From: DASSUW01 sp963806395
GTDB lineage: Bacteria; Actinomycetota; Thermoleophilia; Solirubrobacterales; Solirubrobacteraceae
Assembly (NCBI GenBank): GCA_963806395.1
Contig: CAWDYI010000004.1
Coordinates: forward strand, 134,419-198,418
Length of the DNA stretch: 64,000 nt
Direction of reading: 5' to 3'
The position numbers were made by a program, and so were the translations under genes. Each line of letters begins with the position of its first letter. The first letter of the stretch is position 1. Below, one piece after another: positions 17,674-27,427 of the stretch. Below the pieces are notes generated by a model. That model was not told where the DNA came from. It did not search any database and worked only from the letters and a program-made list of their open reading frames with translations.

Positions 17674-18480
17674 GTGGTCCGAACCGTCGCCGATCGAGCC
17701 TTCCTTCCGGCCAAGGGGCTGCTGGAGGAAGTTGGCGACATGATGATTCTCACGGGCAAGACGATCATGTCTGCCCTGCGTCCGCCGTTCCCCTACGGCG
17801 GCGAGTTCGTCTCGCAGTTCCTGTTCGCGCTCAAGCTGTGCTGGTTCCCGCTGGTCGTCTCGACCGTCGCCTTCGGCTACGGCGCGCCGGGCCTGCAGGC
17901 CGCGAACTTCCTCAACCTGTTCGGCTCGATCGACCGCCTCGGCGGCTTCTTCGTGCTCGCCTCGATCCGCGAGTTCGCCCCGTTCGTGACGGCGATCGTG
18001 CTGGCCGGCGTGGCCGGCACCGCGATCACGGCCGACCTCGGCGCGCGCAAGATCCGCGAGGAGCTGGACGCGCTGCAGGTGCTCGGCGTCGACCCCGTGA
18101 AGAACCTCGTCGTGCCGCGCTTCCTGGCGCTGATGCTCGTCACCGGCCTGTTCGACATCTACGCGCTCCTGTTCGGCATCTTCGGCGGCGTGCTCGCGAC
18201 GCTCGTCAACGGCGCGCCGCTCGGGCCGTTCTGGGCCACGTTCTTCACGAACTCGTCGGTCGTGGACCTGTGGGGCTCGGTCCTGAAGTGCACGATGTTC
18301 GGGGCGATCATCGCGATCGTCTGCTGTTACAAGGGCATGACCGCATCCGGCGGCGCCCAGGGCGTCGGGCGCGCCGTCAACCAGGCCGTCGTCGTCTCCA
18401 CGCTCGGCGTGTTCGCGTTCAATTACGTGTTCACGCAGACGCTGCTGGCGACCCACCCGGAGATCCTGAACATCAAGTGA
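17674..18480 (+). CDS. yrbEA: MCE-system permease, MlaE/YrbE family (first)
   Basis: Integral-membrane half of an MCE lipid importer. 268 residues, about five helices, with the MlaE-family core FVTAIVLAGVAGTAITADLGARKIREELDAL (family block E-x-x-x-L at the cytoplasmic loop), then VDPVKNLVVPRFLALM. It would pair with the next gene as a heterodimer under the ATPase MlaF/MceG. I choose the GTG at 17674, six bases after AGGGGAGA; an open frame reaches back to 17599 without a ribosome site. It opens a tightly overlapping run of at least twelve genes. The stop TGA shares two bases with the next ATG. Confidence 0.92.
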   Translation: MVRTVADRAFLPAKGLLEEVGDMMILTGKTIMSALRPPFPYGGEFVSQFLFALKLCWFPLVVSTVAFGYGAPGLQAANFLNLFGSIDRLGGFFVLASIREFAPFVTAIVLAGVAGTAITADLGARKIREELDALQVLGVDPVKNLVVPRFLALMLVTGLFDIYALLFGIFGGVLATLVNGAPLGPFWATFFTNSSVVDLWGSVLKCTMFGAIIAIVCCYKGMTASGGAQGVGRAVNQAVVVSTLGVFAFNYVFTQTLLATHPEILNIK

Positions 18481-19280
18481 TGGGACGCCAGTGGTTCGCA
18501 CTCCCGCGTGAATGGCTCGCCTCGTTCGGCGAGATCGTCAAGTTCTGCTCGGCGATCGTCGCCGAGGTCTTCACGCTCAAGGTGTTCCGCTTCTTCGGCG
18601 AGGCGCTGCGACAGGCGGGCCTGCTGATCCTGTCCTCGACGCTCGTGATCTGGGGCCTGATCTTCATCATCGGCCTCCAGTGCGGGATCGAGGGCGCGTA
18701 CTTCAACCGCGCCGTCGGGTCGCCCGCCTATGCGGGCGTGTTCGCGGCCTGGTGCGACCTGCGCGAGCTGGTGCCGTACGCGTTCGGCTACATGATGGCC
18801 GCGAAGGTCGGGACCGGCATCGTCGCCGAGCTCGGCTCGATGCGGATCTCGGACGAGATCGACGCGCTCGAGGTGATGGGCATCTCCTCGATGACGTTCC
18901 TGTGCGCCACGCGCCTGCTCGCCGCCTGGATGGTGCTGCCGTTCATGTACCTGGCGGGGATCGGCGCCGGTTTCTTCGCCTCCTACCTGGCGGTGGTCGA
19001 GCAGATAGGCGAGGTCTCGAGCGGCGGCTACTTCCTGATCTTCTGGATGTTCCAGAACCCACCCGACCTCATGTACAGCGTGATCAAGGCCATGACGATG
19101 GCCACGGTGATCGTGCTCGTCGGCTGCTACTACGGTTACAACGCGAGCGGCGGCCCGGTCGGGGTCGGGACGGCGACCGCGAAATCGATGGTGCTGAACA
19201 TCGTGCTCGTGCATCTGATCGGGATGCTGGGCACGCAGATCTTCTGGGGCGCGAATCCGCGCGCCCCCATCGGAGGATGA
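18480..19280 (+). CDS. yrbEB: MCE-system permease, MlaE/YrbE family (second)
   Basis: Second membrane subunit of the MCE importer, 266 residues. It has the family core YMMAAKVGTGIVAELGSMRISDEIDALEVMGIS, and the C-terminal block VGCYYGYNASGGPVGVG that matches the CCYKGMTASGGAQGVG block of the first permease. An amphipathic N-terminal helix and about five membrane spans are visible. The ATG overlaps the previous TGA and the gene's own stop overlaps the ATPase start (ATGA), so translation of all three is coupled. Confidence 0.93.
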   Translation: MGRQWFALPREWLASFGEIVKFCSAIVAEVFTLKVFRFFGEALRQAGLLILSSTLVIWGLIFIIGLQCGIEGAYFNRAVGSPAYAGVFAAWCDLRELVPYAFGYMMAAKVGTGIVAELGSMRISDEIDALEVMGISSMTFLCATRLLAAWMVLPFMYLAGIGAGFFASYLAVVEQIGEVSSGGYFLIFWMFQNPPDLMYSVIKAMTMATVIVLVGCYYGYNASGGPVGVGTATAKSMVLNIVLVHLIGMLGTQIFWGANPRAPIGG

Positions 19281-19282
19281 GC

Positions 19283-20101
19283 GTGAGCGCGGAACATCGC
19301 GAAGACGAATACAAGTGGCACACCGGCAAGCAGCGCCCGACCGGCACCAAGGACGCGGTCGAGTTCGTCGACGTGCACAAGTCGTTCGGGCGCAACCAGA
19401 TCCTGCGCGGCCTCAACATGAGCATTCCCGAGGACAAGATCTCGATGATCCTCGGACCCTCCGGGACCGGGAAGTCGGTCTGCATCAAGCACATGGTCGG
19501 CCTGCTGTACCCCGACGACGGCGACGTGCTGGTGCACGGCGAGTCGGTGCCGGGGATGGCCGACGACGACCTGTTCGACATGCGCAAGCGCTTCGGCGTG
19601 CTGTTCCAGGACGGCGCCCTGTTCGGCTCGATGAACCTCTACGACAACGTCGCGTTCCCGCTCCGCCAGCACACGGACAAGGGCGAGGACGAGATCGAGG
19701 AGATCGTCATGAGCCGCCTGCGCGAGGTCGGCCTCGAGGGTGCGCTGGAGAAGATGCCGAACGAGCTCTCAGGCGGCATGCGCAAGCGCGCCGGCTTCGC
19801 CCGCGCGCTCGTGCTCGACCCCGACATCGTGCTGTTCGACGAGCCCGACTCCGGCCTCGATCCGGTCCGTACCGCACTGCTGTGCGAGCTGATCAAGGAG
19901 ATCCACGAGGAGAACGGCGGCGCCTACGTGGTGATCACGCACGACATCATGTCCGCCAAGCGCGTCGCGGAGTACATCGCGGTGCTGTGGCGGGGACGGA
20001 TCGTGGAGTCCGGTCCGGCCGAGGAGCTGTTCAACTCCGACAACCAGTTCGTGCGGCAGTTCCTCAGCGGGGCCTCGCAGGGCCCGCTCGGCATGGAGTA
20101 A
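19283..20101 (+). CDS. MCE-system ATPase, MlaF/MceG family
   Basis: ABC ATPase that powers the MCE lipid importer. Walker A is GPSGTGKS, the signature is LSGGM, Walker B is VLFDEPDSGLDP, and the H-loop is VITHD. About 272 residues. Start: GGAGG at 19272-19276 abuts an ATG at 19277 with no spacing, while the GTG at 19283 has a normal six-base gap, so GTG is preferred. In mycobacteria the equivalent MceG is encoded far from the mce operons; here it sits inside the operon as in Gram-negative mla. After it comes a 197-bp gap, the only sizeable one in the run, which holds a possible leader peptide. Confidence 0.93.
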   Translation: MSAEHREDEYKWHTGKQRPTGTKDAVEFVDVHKSFGRNQILRGLNMSIPEDKISMILGPSGTGKSVCIKHMVGLLYPDDGDVLVHGESVPGMADDDLFDMRKRFGVLFQDGALFGSMNLYDNVAFPLRQHTDKGEDEIEEIVMSRLREVGLEGALEKMPNELSGGMRKRAGFARALVLDPDIVLFDEPDSGLDPVRTALLCELIKEIHEENGGAYVVITHDIMSAKRVAEYIAVLWRGRIVESGPAEELFNSDNQFVRQFLSGASQGPLGME

Positions 20102-20184
20102 CTGCGCCCGCGTACGGCCTGGGCGATAGGGTTTCCCCCTTCGCGCGGTGGTTCGTCGCGCACGGACGGAGGAGGAGGGAATCA

Positions 20185-20247
20185 ATGCGCGATAAACACA
20201 GCACCGCTAGCGTGCACCGTCGCGCACCGGATTCCTGGGGAACGTAG
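20185..20247 (+). CDS. Possible 20-residue leader peptide before mce1
   Basis: ATG at 20185 follows GGAGGAGGGAATCA, one of the best ribosome sites in the operon. The reading frame encodes MRDKHSTASV, HRRAPDSWGT and a TAG stop. It lies in the only long gap of the mce operon, between the ATPase and the first MCE gene, and ends 51 bp before the latter. It could be a translated leader that tunes mce expression. No homology can be claimed for so short a peptide. Confidence 0.35.
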   Translation: MRDKHSTASVHRRAPDSWGT

Positions 20248-20298
20248 CGGAGAGGTAGTGCCGAGGCCAACGACTTATCGCGTAGGGGAGCGCCGTCG

Positions 20299-21642
20299 GT
20301 GACGGTGGCCAGGGCCGCTGCGGCCGGCGCCCTTGCCCTGGCCGTGGCGCTGGCTGTCTGGCTGCTGCTGCTCAAGGGCGACGGCGGGACCCAGTACACG
20401 CTGCTGTTCCAGACCGCCGGCCAGCTGGTGCGGGACGACGACGTCCAGATCGGCGGCCGCCGCGTCGGCTCCGTGCAGGAGATCGAGCTCACCAGTGGCA
20501 ACCTCGCGGCGATCAAGATCTCGGTCCAGGAGCCCTACGCGCCGCTGCGCGAGGGCACAAAGGCAGTGATCCGCCTCACCTCGCTGTCCGGCGTCGCGAA
20601 CCGCTACGTCGCGCTCACTCCGGCGCCCGGCGATGCCAAGGAACTGCCCGACGGGGCCACGCTGACATCCGAGTCGACGACCGACGTCGTCGACCTCGAC
20701 CAGATCTTCAACACGCTCGACGAGAGCACGACAGAGGACCTCGCCGACGTCATCAAGGGCTTCGCCGCCCAGTACGAGGGCAAGGGCGAGGAGGCCGGGC
20801 TGTCGGCGAAGTACTTCAACCCGCTCCTCTCGAGCTCACGCAGGCTCGTGCAGGAGGTGACCGAGGACGAGGGGGCGCTGACGCGCTTCCTGGTCGACTC
20901 CTCGCGGGCGGTGACCGCGATCGCCGAACGCCGCACCGACTTGTCCGCGGCCGTCGCCAACGCAAACGCGACCGCGTCGGCGATCGGGCAGGAGAACGCG
21001 GCGCTGGCGCGCGCGCTCGGGCTGCTGCCGACCACGCTGCGGCGCGCCAACACGACGTTCGTGAACCTGCGCGCCACGCTCGACGACCTCGACGTGCTGG
21101 TGGCCGCGTCCAAGCCGGCCACCAAGGATCTGGCGCCGTTCCTGCGTGAGCTGCGCCCGCTCCTGGCAGCCGCCAAGCCGACGATCCACGATCTGCGCCT
21201 GGCGGTGCGCCGTAACGGCCCGGACAACGACCTCGTCGAGGCGACGCGGAAGTTCCCGAAGCTGCAGAAGGTGGCGACGCCGGCCTTCCGCAACGGCCGC
21301 GAGGCGCTCGAGGACCTGCAGCCGGTGCTCGAGTTCGCGCGGCCCTACACGCCCGACCTCGTCGGCTGGTTCCGTGACTTCGGCCAGGGTTCTTCCAACT
21401 ACGACGCCAACGGCCACTTCGCCCGCATCCAGCCGATCTTCAACGCCTTCCAGTTCACCGACAACCCGGCCGGCGGCGTGCTCACGCCGATTCCCGACTC
21501 GGCCCGGTTCAACAACCTGGAGACCGGCCAGATCCGCCGCTGCCCCGGCGCCGCCATCCAGCCCCCGGCGGACGGCTCGGCCCCGTTCACGGACGGCGGC
21601 GGCCTCGACTGCGACCCCTCCCTGACGCCGCCCGGCCCATGA
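20299..21642 (+). CDS. MCE family protein 1
   Basis: 447-residue substrate-binding component of the MCE lipid importer, anchored by an N-terminal helix (about 5-24, AAAGALALAVALAVWLLLL) with the rest outside the membrane. The single MCE/MlaD domain (about 31-115) contains TLLFQTAGQLVRDDDVQIGG and a VGSVQEIEL strand. A long helical region (about 130-330) should form the hydrophobic needle or tube, and the tail is Pro/Gly-rich with two cysteines (RRCPGAA, LDCDPS). GTG start with GGGGAG eight bases upstream. The stop overlaps the next ATG. Confidence 0.9.
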   Translation: MTVARAAAAGALALAVALAVWLLLLKGDGGTQYTLLFQTAGQLVRDDDVQIGGRRVGSVQEIELTSGNLAAIKISVQEPYAPLREGTKAVIRLTSLSGVANRYVALTPAPGDAKELPDGATLTSESTTDVVDLDQIFNTLDESTTEDLADVIKGFAAQYEGKGEEAGLSAKYFNPLLSSSRRLVQEVTEDEGALTRFLVDSSRAVTAIAERRTDLSAAVANANATASAIGQENAALARALGLLPTTLRRANTTFVNLRATLDDLDVLVAASKPATKDLAPFLRELRPLLAAAKPTIHDLRLAVRRNGPDNDLVEATRKFPKLQKVATPAFRNGREALEDLQPVLEFARPYTPDLVGWFRDFGQGSSNYDANGHFARIQPIFNAFQFTDNPAGGVLTPIPDSARFNNLETGQIRRCPGAAIQPPADGSAPFTDGGGLDCDPSLTPPGP

Positions 21643-23159
21643 GACGCGTCGTCGCCATCGTCGTCCTGATCGCCGCCGCGGCCGCCGTCACGGTCGTCGT
21701 GCTCGGGGCAGGCGACGACGACGGCGGCACCTACAAGGTGCGCGCGATCTTCGAGAACGCGGGCTTCGTGATCCCGGGCGAGGACGTGAAGGTGGCGGGC
21801 GTGACGGTCGGCGCGATCGACGAGGTCACCGTCACGGACGACCTCAAGGCCGCCGTCGTGCTCGACATCACCGACGAGGGCTACCAGGACTTCCGCGAGG
21901 ACGCCGGGTGCCTGGTGCGGCCGCAGTCGCTGATCGGCGAGCGCTTCGTGGAGTGCGAGTTGACGCAGGCCCGCCCAGCCGGCACCGAGCCGCCGCCCGC
22001 GCTGCCCAGGATCGAGGAAGGGCCGGGCGAGGGGCAGTACCTGCTCGCAGTCGAGCACAACGGCAAGGCGGTCGACCTCGACCTGATCAACAACATCATG
22101 CGCGAGCCGGTCCGCCAGCGCCTGTCGATCATCCTGTCCGAGCTCGGCATCGGCGTGGCCGGGCGCGGTGGAGACCTCAACGAGGTCATCCGGCGCGCCG
22201 ATCCGGCGTTGAAGGAAATCGACGAAGTCCTGAAGATCCTCGCGAGGCAGAACAAGGTCCTCGCCGGTCTGGCGGTGGACTCGGACACGATCCTCGCGCC
22301 CCTGGCGCGTGAGCGCCTGCGCGTGAGCTCCGCGATCCGCAACGCGGGCGAGGTGGCCGAGGCGACGGCCGAGCGGCGCGTCGCCCTCGCCGCCGACATC
22401 GAGCGGCTGCCGACGTTCCTGAACGAGCTCACGCCGACGATGGTCCGGCTCGGCGCGCTCAGCGACGAGATGACTCCGGTGCTGAGCGACCTCGACGCGG
22501 TCGCGCCGGACATCAACCGCATGGTGCTCCAGCTCGGGCCCTTCGCGACGGCCGCCATCCCGGCGGTCGAGTCGCTCGGCGAGATGACCGAGACCGGCAC
22601 TCCGGCGGTCAGGGCGGCGCTCCCGGTGACGCGCGACCTGCGCCGGCTCGCGGCCCAGCTCAAGCCGGTCGCGCTGACCGCCAGGCAACTGCTCGAGTCG
22701 TTCCAGAGCACCGAAGGCATCCAGCGCGCGATGGACTACATCTTCTACCAAGTGGCTGCGATCAACGGCTTCGACTCGTTCGGCCACTACCTGCGCGCCG
22801 GGCTGATCGTCAACCAGTGCGCGAACTACGCGATCACGCCCGGCTTCGGTTGCTCGGCGAACTTCGCGCGGACGGCCTCGGCGACGGCGGCCGGCGCGTC
22901 CGACGCGCCGCGCGACCCGGTGCTCCAGCAGACCGCTCAGGTGCTCGCGGAGGCGCTCGGGCTGAAGGCGCCCGAGCCGGTCGAGAAGCAGACGCGCAAG
23001 GTACGCAAGCGCCGCGCCGACCCCGAGCGCAAGCCGCCCGCCGCCGCGGCCCCGGAGGCGACGCCCGCGCCGCGGCCGACGCCCACGCCCGCGCCGCAGC
23101 AGGGCAGCCCGTCGCAGACCGAGACGCTGCTCGACTACCTGTTCGGGGACGACCGATGA
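21639..23159 (+). CDS. MCE family protein 2
   Basis: 506 residues. An N-terminal anchor helix (VVAIVVLIAAAAAVTVVVLGA) is followed by the MCE domain (about 29-130: YKVRAIFENAGFVIPGEDVKVAGVTVG, cysteines in DAGCLV and FVECEL), then long helices and a proline/alanine-rich tail with repeated PTPTPAP-type segments and a closing LLDYLF. The block YIFYQVAAINGFDSFGHYLRAG is characteristic of this subgroup. ATGA overlap with the previous gene; the stop overlaps the next ATG. The long disordered tail sets it apart from its five relatives here. Confidence 0.9.
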   Translation: MRRVVAIVVLIAAAAAVTVVVLGAGDDDGGTYKVRAIFENAGFVIPGEDVKVAGVTVGAIDEVTVTDDLKAAVVLDITDEGYQDFREDAGCLVRPQSLIGERFVECELTQARPAGTEPPPALPRIEEGPGEGQYLLAVEHNGKAVDLDLINNIMREPVRQRLSIILSELGIGVAGRGGDLNEVIRRADPALKEIDEVLKILARQNKVLAGLAVDSDTILAPLARERLRVSSAIRNAGEVAEATAERRVALAADIERLPTFLNELTPTMVRLGALSDEMTPVLSDLDAVAPDINRMVLQLGPFATAAIPAVESLGEMTETGTPAVRAALPVTRDLRRLAAQLKPVALTARQLLESFQSTEGIQRAMDYIFYQVAAINGFDSFGHYLRAGLIVNQCANYAITPGFGCSANFARTASATAAGASDAPRDPVLQQTAQVLAEALGLKAPEPVEKQTRKVRKRRADPERKPPAAAAPEATPAPRPTPTPAPQQGSPSQTETLLDYLFGDDR

Positions 23160-24556
23160 AGACGCGCGGTCCGGGCATCGCCGGCAACCCCGTCCTGATC
23201 GGCGCCGCCACGATCCTCGTGGTGCTGGTCGCCGTCTTCCTGGCCTACAACGCCAACCAGGGCCTGCCCTTCGTCCCGACCTACGAGCTCAAGGCCGAGG
23301 TGCCGAGCGCGGCGAACCTCGTCGTCGGCAACGACGTGCGCATCGGCGGCTCGCGCGTCGGCTTCGTCGGGGGCATCGAGGCGCGACGCCGCGACGACGG
23401 TACGACCGTCGCGGTGCTCACGCTGACGCTGGAGAAGAGCGTCGCGCCGCTGCCGCGCGACTCGACGCTGATCATCCGGCCGCGGTCGGCGCTCGGCCTC
23501 AAATACGTCGAGATCACGCGCGGCAAGGACGCCCGCGGCTACGCGGACGGCGCCACGATCCCGCTTGCCGCCGCGACCCCCGCGCCCGTCGAGTTCGACG
23601 AGGTCCTCAGCATGTTCGACGACGACACGCGCATCGCGGCGGCTGTGAACACCACCGGCTTCGGCGACGCGTTCGCCGGCCGCGGCGAATCGATCAACAC
23701 GGCGATCGGCGCGCTCCGCCCGCTGCTGCGCGACATCATCCCGGTCGCCCAGAACCTCTCCTCGCCCGAGACCGACCTGAGCGGCTTCTTCCGCGCGCTC
23801 GGCCGCACGGCGGCGATCGTGGCCCCCGCCGCCGAGACGCAGGCCGACCTGTTCGTGAACCTCGACATCACGTTCCGCGCTCTGCGCGAGGTCGCGCGGC
23901 CGTACATCCAGGATTCGATCACCGGCGGCGTGCCCGCGCTCGATTCCGCGATCCGCTCGTTCCCGATCCAGCGGCCGTTCCTGCGCAACACCGAGTTGCT
24001 CTTCCGCGAGCTGCAACCGGGCGCGGCAGCGCTGCGCACCTACGCGCCGACGATCGCCGACGCACTCGAGGCGGGCATCGAGGTGTTCCCGCGCACGCCG
24101 GCGTTCAACCGCCGGCTGGGGGCGCTGCTCGGCGAGGTGCAGACATTCGCCGAGGATCCGATGGTGCCGCGCGGGCTGCGCGCCACCACGAGCACGCTCA
24201 CATCCCTGAAGCCGACGCTCGCCTACCTCGCGCCCGCGCAGACCCAGTGCAACTACGTCACGCTGTGGTTCCGGAACATCTCCTCGCTGCTCAGCGAGGG
24301 TGACAACCAGGGCACCTGGCAGCGATTCATCATCGTCGCCACGCCGCAGGGGCCCAACAACGAGGGCGGGCCCTCGTCCGCGCCGGCCAACGGGCCGACG
24401 CGGGAGAACCACCTGCACACGAACCCGTATCCGAACACGGCGGCACCGGGTCAGCCGAAGGAGTGCGAGGCGGGCAACGAGCCGTACGTCGCGGGCCAGA
24501 CGATCATCGGCAACTCCGCGGGCCGCCAGCAGGCGACGACGGAGAAGACGCCCTGA
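23156..24556 (+). CDS. MCE family protein 3
   Basis: 466 residues. Anchor helix at about 11-30 (VLIGAATILVVLVAVFLAY), MCE domain at about 38-145 (YELKAEVPSAANLVVGNDVRIGG; RPRSALGLKYVEI), helical needle region, then a conserved tail with QCNYVTLWFRNISSLLSEG and two more cysteines (KECEAG). An internal VPALDSAIRSFPIQRPFLRNTE block is typical of this position in actinobacterial mce operons. Start and stop both overlap the neighbouring genes, consistent with one subunit of a six-protein assembly. Confidence 0.9.
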   Translation: MKTRGPGIAGNPVLIGAATILVVLVAVFLAYNANQGLPFVPTYELKAEVPSAANLVVGNDVRIGGSRVGFVGGIEARRRDDGTTVAVLTLTLEKSVAPLPRDSTLIIRPRSALGLKYVEITRGKDARGYADGATIPLAAATPAPVEFDEVLSMFDDDTRIAAAVNTTGFGDAFAGRGESINTAIGALRPLLRDIIPVAQNLSSPETDLSGFFRALGRTAAIVAPAAETQADLFVNLDITFRALREVARPYIQDSITGGVPALDSAIRSFPIQRPFLRNTELLFRELQPGAAALRTYAPTIADALEAGIEVFPRTPAFNRRLGALLGEVQTFAEDPMVPRGLRATTSTLTSLKPTLAYLAPAQTQCNYVTLWFRNISSLLSEGDNQGTWQRFIIVATPQGPNNEGGPSSAPANGPTRENHLHTNPYPNTAAPGQPKECEAGNEPYVAGQTIIGNSAGRQQATTEKTP

Positions 24557-26081
24557 TGCGTCGCCGCAAGCCGCGCAGCCCCGTCCTCATCGGCCTGATC
24601 GCGCTCACCGTGGCCGTGGCGATCGTGTTCTTCGGGTTCACGAAGGACTTCCCGTTCACGACGCCGTTCCAGGTGCGGGCGACGTTCGAGTCGGCGAACT
24701 CGATCCGGCCCGGGTCGCCGGTCCGGATCGCCGGCGTGCAGGTCGGCAAGGTCGCGTCCGTGGAGCCCGACGAGGGCACGGACGCCGCGGTGGTCGTGCT
24801 GTCGATCGACGACGAGGGGCTGCCGCTGCACGCCGACGCGACGGCCAAGATCCGCCCGCGGATCTTCCTCGAGGGCAACTTCTTCGTGGATCTCAAGAGC
24901 GGCTCGCCCTCGGCGCCGGTCCTCGAGGACGGCGACACGCTCAAGGTCACCCAGACGGCGACGCCGGTGCAGCTCGACGAGGTCCTGACTGCATTGCAAT
25001 CCGATACACGGGACGACCTCAAGGACGTGCTCGACGGCCTCGCCGTGGCGCTCACCTCCGAGCCGACGCCGGCCGAGGACCGCGACTCCGACCCGTCCGC
25101 CCGCGGTGAGACGGCCGCGGAGTCCTTCAACGACGCCTACGACGACATCCCGGAGGCCGAGCGCTCGACCGCGGTGGTACTGGAGGCGTTCCTGGGAGTC
25201 GAGCCCAGCCGTGACCTCGCGCGGCTGATCGACAGCACCGCGCGCACCAGCGCTGCGCTGATCCGCAACGAGAACGCACTTCAGGGCCTGATCACCAACT
25301 TCAACACGACGATGGCCGCGTTCGCGTCCGAGGCCGGCAACCTGCAGACCTCGATCCGCGAGCTGCCGGGCACGCTGGAGAGCGCCAACCGGGCGCTCGC
25401 ATCGCTCAACGAGGCGTTCCCGCCCACGCGCGCGTTCGCGCGCGAGATCCTCCCGGGCGTCCGCGAGACGCCGGCCACGATCGAGGCGGCGTTCCCGTGG
25501 ATCGACCAGGCACGGCCGCTGATGGGCCGCAACGAGCTCGGCGGCGTCGCGAGCGAGCTGGCGCCCCTCAGCCGCGACCTCGCAAAGGTGACCGACAGCG
25601 CGATCGATCTGCTGCCGCAGACCAACCTCGCGTCGCGTTGCGCGACCGACGTGCTCCTGCCGACCGGCGACGTCGTCATCCAGGACGAGTTCACGACCGG
25701 CGTGGAGAACTACAAGGAGTTCTTCTACACGCTCGTCGGGCTCTCGGGCGAAGGCCAGAACTTCGACGGCAACGGCATGTACGTGCGCTTCCAGACCGGT
25801 GGCGGCACGCACAGCGTCTCGCTCGGGGAGTCGTCCCCGGTACGGGCGACCTGTTCGGCAACAACGTCGCGGTGCCGCTCGGCAACCGGCCGTTCTATCC
25901 CGGCAAGCGGCCGCCGTACCGCCCGACCGCCACCTGTTACAAGCAGACGCCGCCGAACCTCAACGGGCCGGCGGCCGCCAAGACGCCGCCGCGGGCCGGC
26001 GCCGCGCTGGCCGCGCGCCACGCGCTGCCGCTGCTGCGCAAGAAGCTGCGTCCGTTCGGCACGAAGACGGGGGCGCGCTGA
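24556..26081 (+). pseudogene. MCE family protein 4, interrupted by a one-base frameshift
   Basis: The reading frame starts well: anchor helix (LIGLIALTVAVAIVFFGF), MCE domain (FQVRATFESANSIRPGSPVRIAG), helices, and VENYKEFFYTLVGLSGEGQN. After THSVSLG at about residue 424 it turns into arginine/serine-rich nonsense. The proper end, VVPGTGDLFGNNVAVPLGNRP with PGKRPPYRP and a stop at 26081, lies in another frame starting around 25830. One extra base in GGGGAG (25825-25830) would join the halves into a normal 508-residue protein, and the 1526-bp length is one base short of a multiple of three. Either a true lesion or a sequencing error. The intact start/stop overlaps with both neighbours favour a functional gene in nature. 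Confidence 0.85.
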
Positions 26082-27427
26082 TGGGCCTCGCGATCCGCAA
26101 GCACCTGCGCGACGCCATCGCGATCGTCGTCCTGCTGCTCGTCGCGCTGGTCGTGACGCTGGTGATCCTCGACAACCAGCGCCTCTCGCTGCCGGGCGGC
26201 GTGCCGCTGCTCGGCAAGGACGTCGTCGAGGTCGAGGCCGAGCTGGTCACGGCCCAGGCGGTCACGCCCGGCCAGGGCCAGACCGTGAACATCGCCGGCG
26301 TCCAGGTCGGCCAGATCTCGAGCGTCGAGCTCGAGGACGGCAAGGCGATCGTCGGGATGAAGATCGAGCGCGAGCACGCGACCATCTACCGCGACGCGAC
26401 CGTGCTGCTACGGCCGAAGACCGGGCTGAAGGACATGGTGGCGGAGCTGACGCCGGGCACGGAGGCGGCCGGGCAGCTCCCCGAGGGCGAGCGGATCCCG
26501 ATCTCGCAGACGCTCCCCGACGTCAACCTCGACGAGGTGCTGGCGGCGCTCGACTCCGACACGCGCGACTACCTGCGACTGCTGCTCGGCGACGGGGGTA
26601 CGGCCCTGAAGGGCAACGGCCGCGCGCTGGCGCAGACGATCCGCCGGTTCGAGCCGACCGCGCGTTACGCGCGCAGGGCCAACAGGCTGCTCGCCCTCCG
26701 GCGCAAGAACCTCAAGCGCGCCGTTCACAACCTCTCGCTGGTGATGGAGGCGCTGGGCGCCAAGGACACCCAGCTGGCCGAGTTCGTGGAGAGCTCGAAC
26801 GCCGTGTTCGCGACGCTCGCCGGCCAGGAGGCCGACCTGCGTGCGACGCTGGCCGAGCTGCCGACGGCGCTCGACGCGACGCAGAGCGCGCTCGCCAAGA
26901 CCGACCGCATGGCCACTGTTCTCGGGCCGACGCTCGAGGACCTCCTCCCCGCGGCGCGGGCGCTCGGCCCCGCACTGCAGCAGACGCGCCCGTTCCTGAC
27001 CGAGACCACGCCGATCATCCGGGACGAGCTGCGCCCGTTCGCGCGTGCCGCGCTCCCGACCGTGAAGGCGCTGCAGCCGGCCCTGAGCGACCTGTCCGCC
27101 GCCACGCCGAACCTCACGCGCACGTTCCGAGTCGTCAACGCGCTGCTGAACACGCTCGCCTACAACCCGCCGGGCAGCAGCGCGGAGGGCTACCTGTTCT
27201 GGCTGTCGTGGGCGAACCACACCGGCGCCACGGTGTTCGCGACGCAGGACGCGCACGGCCCGATCCGCCACGGCCTGGTCGTGTTCTCGTGCAGCACGGC
27301 GCAGCTGCTGCAGAGCGTCGCCTCCACCAACCCGGCGCTCGGCACGCTCGTGGAGCTCCTCAACGGGCCGACGACCGAGGAGATCTGCCCGGACTCCTCA
27401 CAGGCCACCGGAGTGGGTGGCGGATGA
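26081..27427 (+). CDS. MCE family protein 5
   Basis: 448 residues. Anchor helix AIAIVVLLLVALVVTLVIL, then an MCE domain (about 45-130: VEVEAELVTAQAVTPGQGQTV, LRPKTGLKDMVAELTPG). A region rich in basic residues follows (RYARRANRLLALRRKNLKRA), then the helical needle and a tail with SAEGYLFWLSWANHTGATVF and one cysteine pair (FSCSTA, EICPDS). The ATG uses the last base of the preceding TGA. The stop overlaps the next start as ATGA. Confidence 0.9.
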   Translation: MGLAIRKHLRDAIAIVVLLLVALVVTLVILDNQRLSLPGGVPLLGKDVVEVEAELVTAQAVTPGQGQTVNIAGVQVGQISSVELEDGKAIVGMKIEREHATIYRDATVLLRPKTGLKDMVAELTPGTEAAGQLPEGERIPISQTLPDVNLDEVLAALDSDTRDYLRLLLGDGGTALKGNGRALAQTIRRFEPTARYARRANRLLALRRKNLKRAVHNLSLVMEALGAKDTQLAEFVESSNAVFATLAGQEADLRATLAELPTALDATQSALAKTDRMATVLGPTLEDLLPAARALGPALQQTRPFLTETTPIIRDELRPFARAALPTVKALQPALSDLSAATPNLTRTFRVVNALLNTLAYNPPGSSAEGYLFWLSWANHTGATVFATQDAHGPIRHGLVVFSCSTAQLLQSVASTNPALGTLVELLNGPTTEEICPDSSQATGVGGG

